NCBI GenBank assembly: GCA_041608535.1
Contig: JBFISM010000161.1
Span: forward strand, 1 to 7,423
Direction of reading: 5' to 3'
Length of the DNA: 7,423 bases
Source of the DNA: JBFISM01 sp041608535
GTDB taxonomy: Bacteria > Actinomycetota > Acidimicrobiia > Spongiisociales > UBA5794
The position numbers and the translations under genes were made by a program. Positions 5,923-7,423 of this stretch are shown in pieces (within the stretch, counting starts at the first letter, position 1; each line of letters begins with the position of its first letter). Under the pieces are notes generated by a model. The model had not been told where the DNA came from and did not search any database. It worked only from the letters and a program-made list of their open reading frames with translations.

Positions 5923-7035
5923 CCCGCCCCCGAGCGCTTCATCGAGGTCGTGCCACAAGTCCTCGATGTCCTCGATCCCGACGCTCAGCCGCACCAGTCC
6001 CGCCGGTAGATGATGCTGACCGCCAAGTCCCGTCCTCCGCTCCATTGTTGACTCGACAGATCCGAGGCTGGTGGCGTGCGAGATCAACTCAACGGCTGCA
6101 CACGCCGCATCGGCAGCTGCGTTTCCACCGCGCAGCTCGAAGGATACGACCGAGCCCGGTCCGGCCATCTGCTTGGCCGCCAGCGCGTGCTGAGGATGAC
6201 TCGCCAGACCCGGATAATGCACGGCCGCGACCGCCCGATGGCGCACGAGCCGGTGAGCCAGCTCGCTTGCGTTTGCCTGCGCTCGCTCGAGACGGATTGC
6301 GAGCGTGCGCGTTCCACGCAATGCCAAGAACGTCTCGAGGGCTCCCGGGGTTGCGCCTGCGACGCGCCTTTGCGTTGCCAGCGCCTCTCTCAACGCGCCG
6401 GAAGAAGCAACCGCGACGCCGCCCATCAAATCTGAGTGACCTCCCAGCAGCTTCGTCGCAGAGTGGACCACGATGTCCGCCCCGACTGCGAGAGGCCGCT
6501 GATTCAGTGGTGTGGCAAAGGTGCTGTCGACGACAAGCATTGCGTTCGGTCGACGGCGTGCCTTCCCGATCGCAGCGAGGTCGGCGATGTGAAGCATCGG
6601 GTTCGAAGGCGTCTCCACCCAAAGGAGGTCAGCGGATGTCGCGGCCTCGCTCCACGCGCTCGTATCCGTGACGGGAAGGATGACGACGTCCCAACCAGAT
6701 GCCGTGCGACCACGCTCGGCGAGCTGCCGCACGCCGTGATAGCAGTCGTCCCCCAGCACCACGGTGGCGCCCACGTCGAGCAACCCGAATACGGCGGCCG
6801 ATGCCGCCATCCCCGAGGCGAACGCCACGGCGGCCCCTCCCTCCAATGCTCCAATCACCGCCTCGAACGACGCCCACGACTCGGTGCCGTCGTCGCGGGC
6901 GTAGCCGGCGTCGCCGCCATGCTGATAGGTGGATACCGGAACGATCGGTGCGTTCAGCGGGCGGCCCGGCGCGTCGGGCCGCCCGGCGGCGACCACGACA
7001 GATTCTGGAGCCCACGAATGCTTTGGATTGTCCAT
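5917..7035 (-). CDS. Cystathionine gamma-synthase family PLP-dependent enzyme
   Basis: With the ATG at 7035 this is a 372-residue cytoplasmic enzyme, full length for the Cys/Met metabolism PLP family. In that numbering, motifs are GYAR with Tyr45 and Arg47 (phosphate contact from the neighbouring subunit), SGMAA at 74-78, CYHGVR with Tyr99, ETPSNP near 141-146, DSTFATP with Asp170 (pyridine-nitrogen contact), HSATKLLGGHSD with Schiff-base Lys195, SLGSVEST from Ser323, and LVRLSVG with Arg349 (substrate carboxylate). The residue before SLG is Thr322, not the Glu typical of cystathionine gamma-lyase, and no Glu precedes Tyr45. This argues against gamma-lyase and leaves gamma-synthase, an O-acyl-homoserine sulfhydrylase-like enzyme or a methionine gamma-lyase-like enzyme. 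The usual GNPT after YxR is replaced by DDGTESW. An upstream GTG at 7086 would add 17 residues, but it lacks any initiation signal and adds no conserved sequence. The gene is divergent from the secreted protein gene and convergent with the exporter gene. The family is certain and the substrate open. Confidence 0.93.
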   Translation of the reverse strand: MDNPKHSWAPESVVVAAGRPDAPGRPLNAPIVPVSTYQHGGDAGYARDDGTESWASFEAVIGALEGGAAVAFASGMAASAAVFGLLDVGATVVLGDDCYHGVRQLAERGRTASGWDVVILPVTDTSAWSEAATSADLLWVETPSNPMLHIADLAAIGKARRRPNAMLVVDSTFATPLNQRPLAVGADIVVHSATKLLGGHSDLMGGVAVASSGALREALATQRRVAGATPGALETFLALRGTRTLAIRLERAQANASELAHRLVRHRAVAAVHYPGLASHPQHALAAKQMAGPGSVVSFELRGGNAAADAACAAVELISHATSLGSVESTMERRTGLGGQHHLPAGLVRLSVGIEDIEDLWHDLDEALGGGD

Positions 7036-7041
7036 TGCGTC

Positions 7042-7047
7042 ATTCTG
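7042..7047 (-). promoter_or_regulatory. Candidate -10 box for leaderless PLP-enzyme transcript
   Basis: On the - strand CAGAAT is followed by exactly six bases (GACGCA) and then the ATG at 7035. No Shine-Dalgarno is present. The six-base spacing matches the box in front of archease. This supports ATG 7035 over the upstream GTG at 7086, since the box would otherwise lie inside the coding region. No clear -35 is seen. Confidence 0.5.
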
Positions 7048-7110
7048 CCCACTGGTCCCGAAGCCGTGCGACTGCATCGACGTCACGCTGCGAGGTCGCG
7101 AAATCTGCGC

Positions 7111-7164
7111 TTCCGATGGACGTTCGGGATCGCTACGTTGTCATTCAGCCCAGCGGGGAGAAAG
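7111..7164 (+). promoter_or_regulatory. Promoter and ribosome binding site of the secreted delta-60-like gene
   Basis: A plausible -35 TTCCGA (7111-7116) and -10 TACGTT (7134-7139) are separated by 17 bases. They are followed by the ribosome binding site GGGGAGAAAG at 7155-7164, just ahead of the ATG at 7166. The ribosome binding site is convincing and fixes the start; the -35 is a poor match. The divergent intergenic region 7036-7165 thus holds start signals for both flanking genes. Confidence 0.5.
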
Positions 7165-7165
7165 C

Positions 7166-7423
7166 ATGCGTGCTCCGACAGCTCTGGCTGCGATGGTCAT
7201 CGCCCTCACAGTCTCCGCTCCAGCAGGAGCGGTCGTCACTCCAGGCGAACTCGACACGTCGTACGGTGTCGACGGATTCGCCTCCATCGACTGGATCGTG
7301 GCCGATGTCGGAATCCCTGGCTTCGCGTCCTCTCCCGACGGGCGGTCCTTGCTCGATGTCGCGCCCGATCCCGACGTCGGCGCCTTTTCCGTCGTTTCTG
7401 CCGACGGCTCCACGGTGGTGACG
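7166..7423 (+). CDS. Secreted protein, probable delta-60 repeat (beta-propeller) type (3' partial)
   Basis: The frame starts at ATG 7166 after a good ribosome binding site and remains open for 86 codons to the window end, so the C-terminus is missing. The first 22 residues form a signal peptide (Arg2, a hydrophobic core at about 5-18, APAGA before cleavage). The mature start, PGELDTSYGVDGFASID at about 26-40, resembles the first motif of delta-60 repeat proteins (DUF5122/TIGR02608 type), whose consensus is roughly G-x-LD-x-SFG-x-x-G. A second stretch with an SPDGRSLLD pattern at about 53-61 is propeller-like. Such proteins are exported and form repeated blades; their functions are mostly unknown. 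Only one clear motif is visible in the fragment, so the family call is tentative, but export is well supported. Codon use matches the neighbouring genes. Confidence 0.65.
   Translation, partial: MRAPTALAAMVIALTVSAPAGAVVTPGELDTSYGVDGFASIDWIVADVGIPGFASSPDGRSLLDVAPDPDVGAFSVVSADGSTVVT

Noticed and set aside
4512..6671. A 719-codon open frame on the + strand overlapping the exporter and the PLP enzyme
   Set aside because: Its product is extremely rich in Arg, Pro and His with no domain. It is the off-frame shadow of two genes with firm family motifs in a GC-rich genome.
6699..7421. A 240-codon + strand open frame covering the end of the window
   Set aside because: It is antisense to the PLP enzyme and off-frame to the secreted gene at 7166, with Arg/Pro/Ser-rich low-complexity product; a shadow.

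Overview
The window is a GC-rich, densely coding bacterial chromosome segment carrying seven genes: six on the + strand (the first and last cut by the window edges) and one on the - strand. High GC, GTG starts, TAnnnT-type -10 boxes lying directly in front of start codons without a Shine-Dalgarno (leaderless-style initiation), and Streptomyces-like secreted proteins all suggest an actinobacterium. A deep lineage such as Acidimicrobiia is possible, but the sequence alone does not settle it. I see no rRNA, tRNA, CRISPR array, insertion sequence, integrase or phage gene.

Layout: (1) bases 1-812, the C-terminal part of a probably secreted 'esterase-like activity of phytase' family protein; (2) 849-1259, archease; (3) 1326-2753, the RNA ligase RtcB; (4) 2854-3720, a secreted SGNH/GDSL hydrolase with a strong ribosome binding site; (5) 3805-5913, a 12-helix RND/MMPL-type exporter of the COG1033 kind; (6) 5917-7035 on the - strand, a PLP enzyme of the cystathionine gamma-synthase family; (7) 7166 to the window end, the start of a secreted protein that looks like a delta-60 repeat (beta-propeller) protein. 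No stretch over 300 bases lacks a gene. The longest gaps are 2754-2853, 3721-3804 and the divergent intergenic region 7036-7165.

The clearest functional unit is archease plus RtcB. Archease promotes guanylylation and turnover of RtcB, which joins RNA ends carrying 2',3'-cyclic phosphate or 3'-phosphate to 5'-OH ends (RNA repair or tRNA splicing). The other genes look like housekeeping or cell-envelope functions and show no obvious pathway link to each other, although four of the seven products are exported or membrane-embedded.

The most interesting details are two extra cysteines placed next to metal ligands in RtcB, a compound hairpin block between the hydrolase and exporter genes, a 15-base palindrome holding both stop codons of the convergent gene pair, and the leaderless-type promoters. 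I found no convincing new multi-gene system; this is largely an ordinary region.
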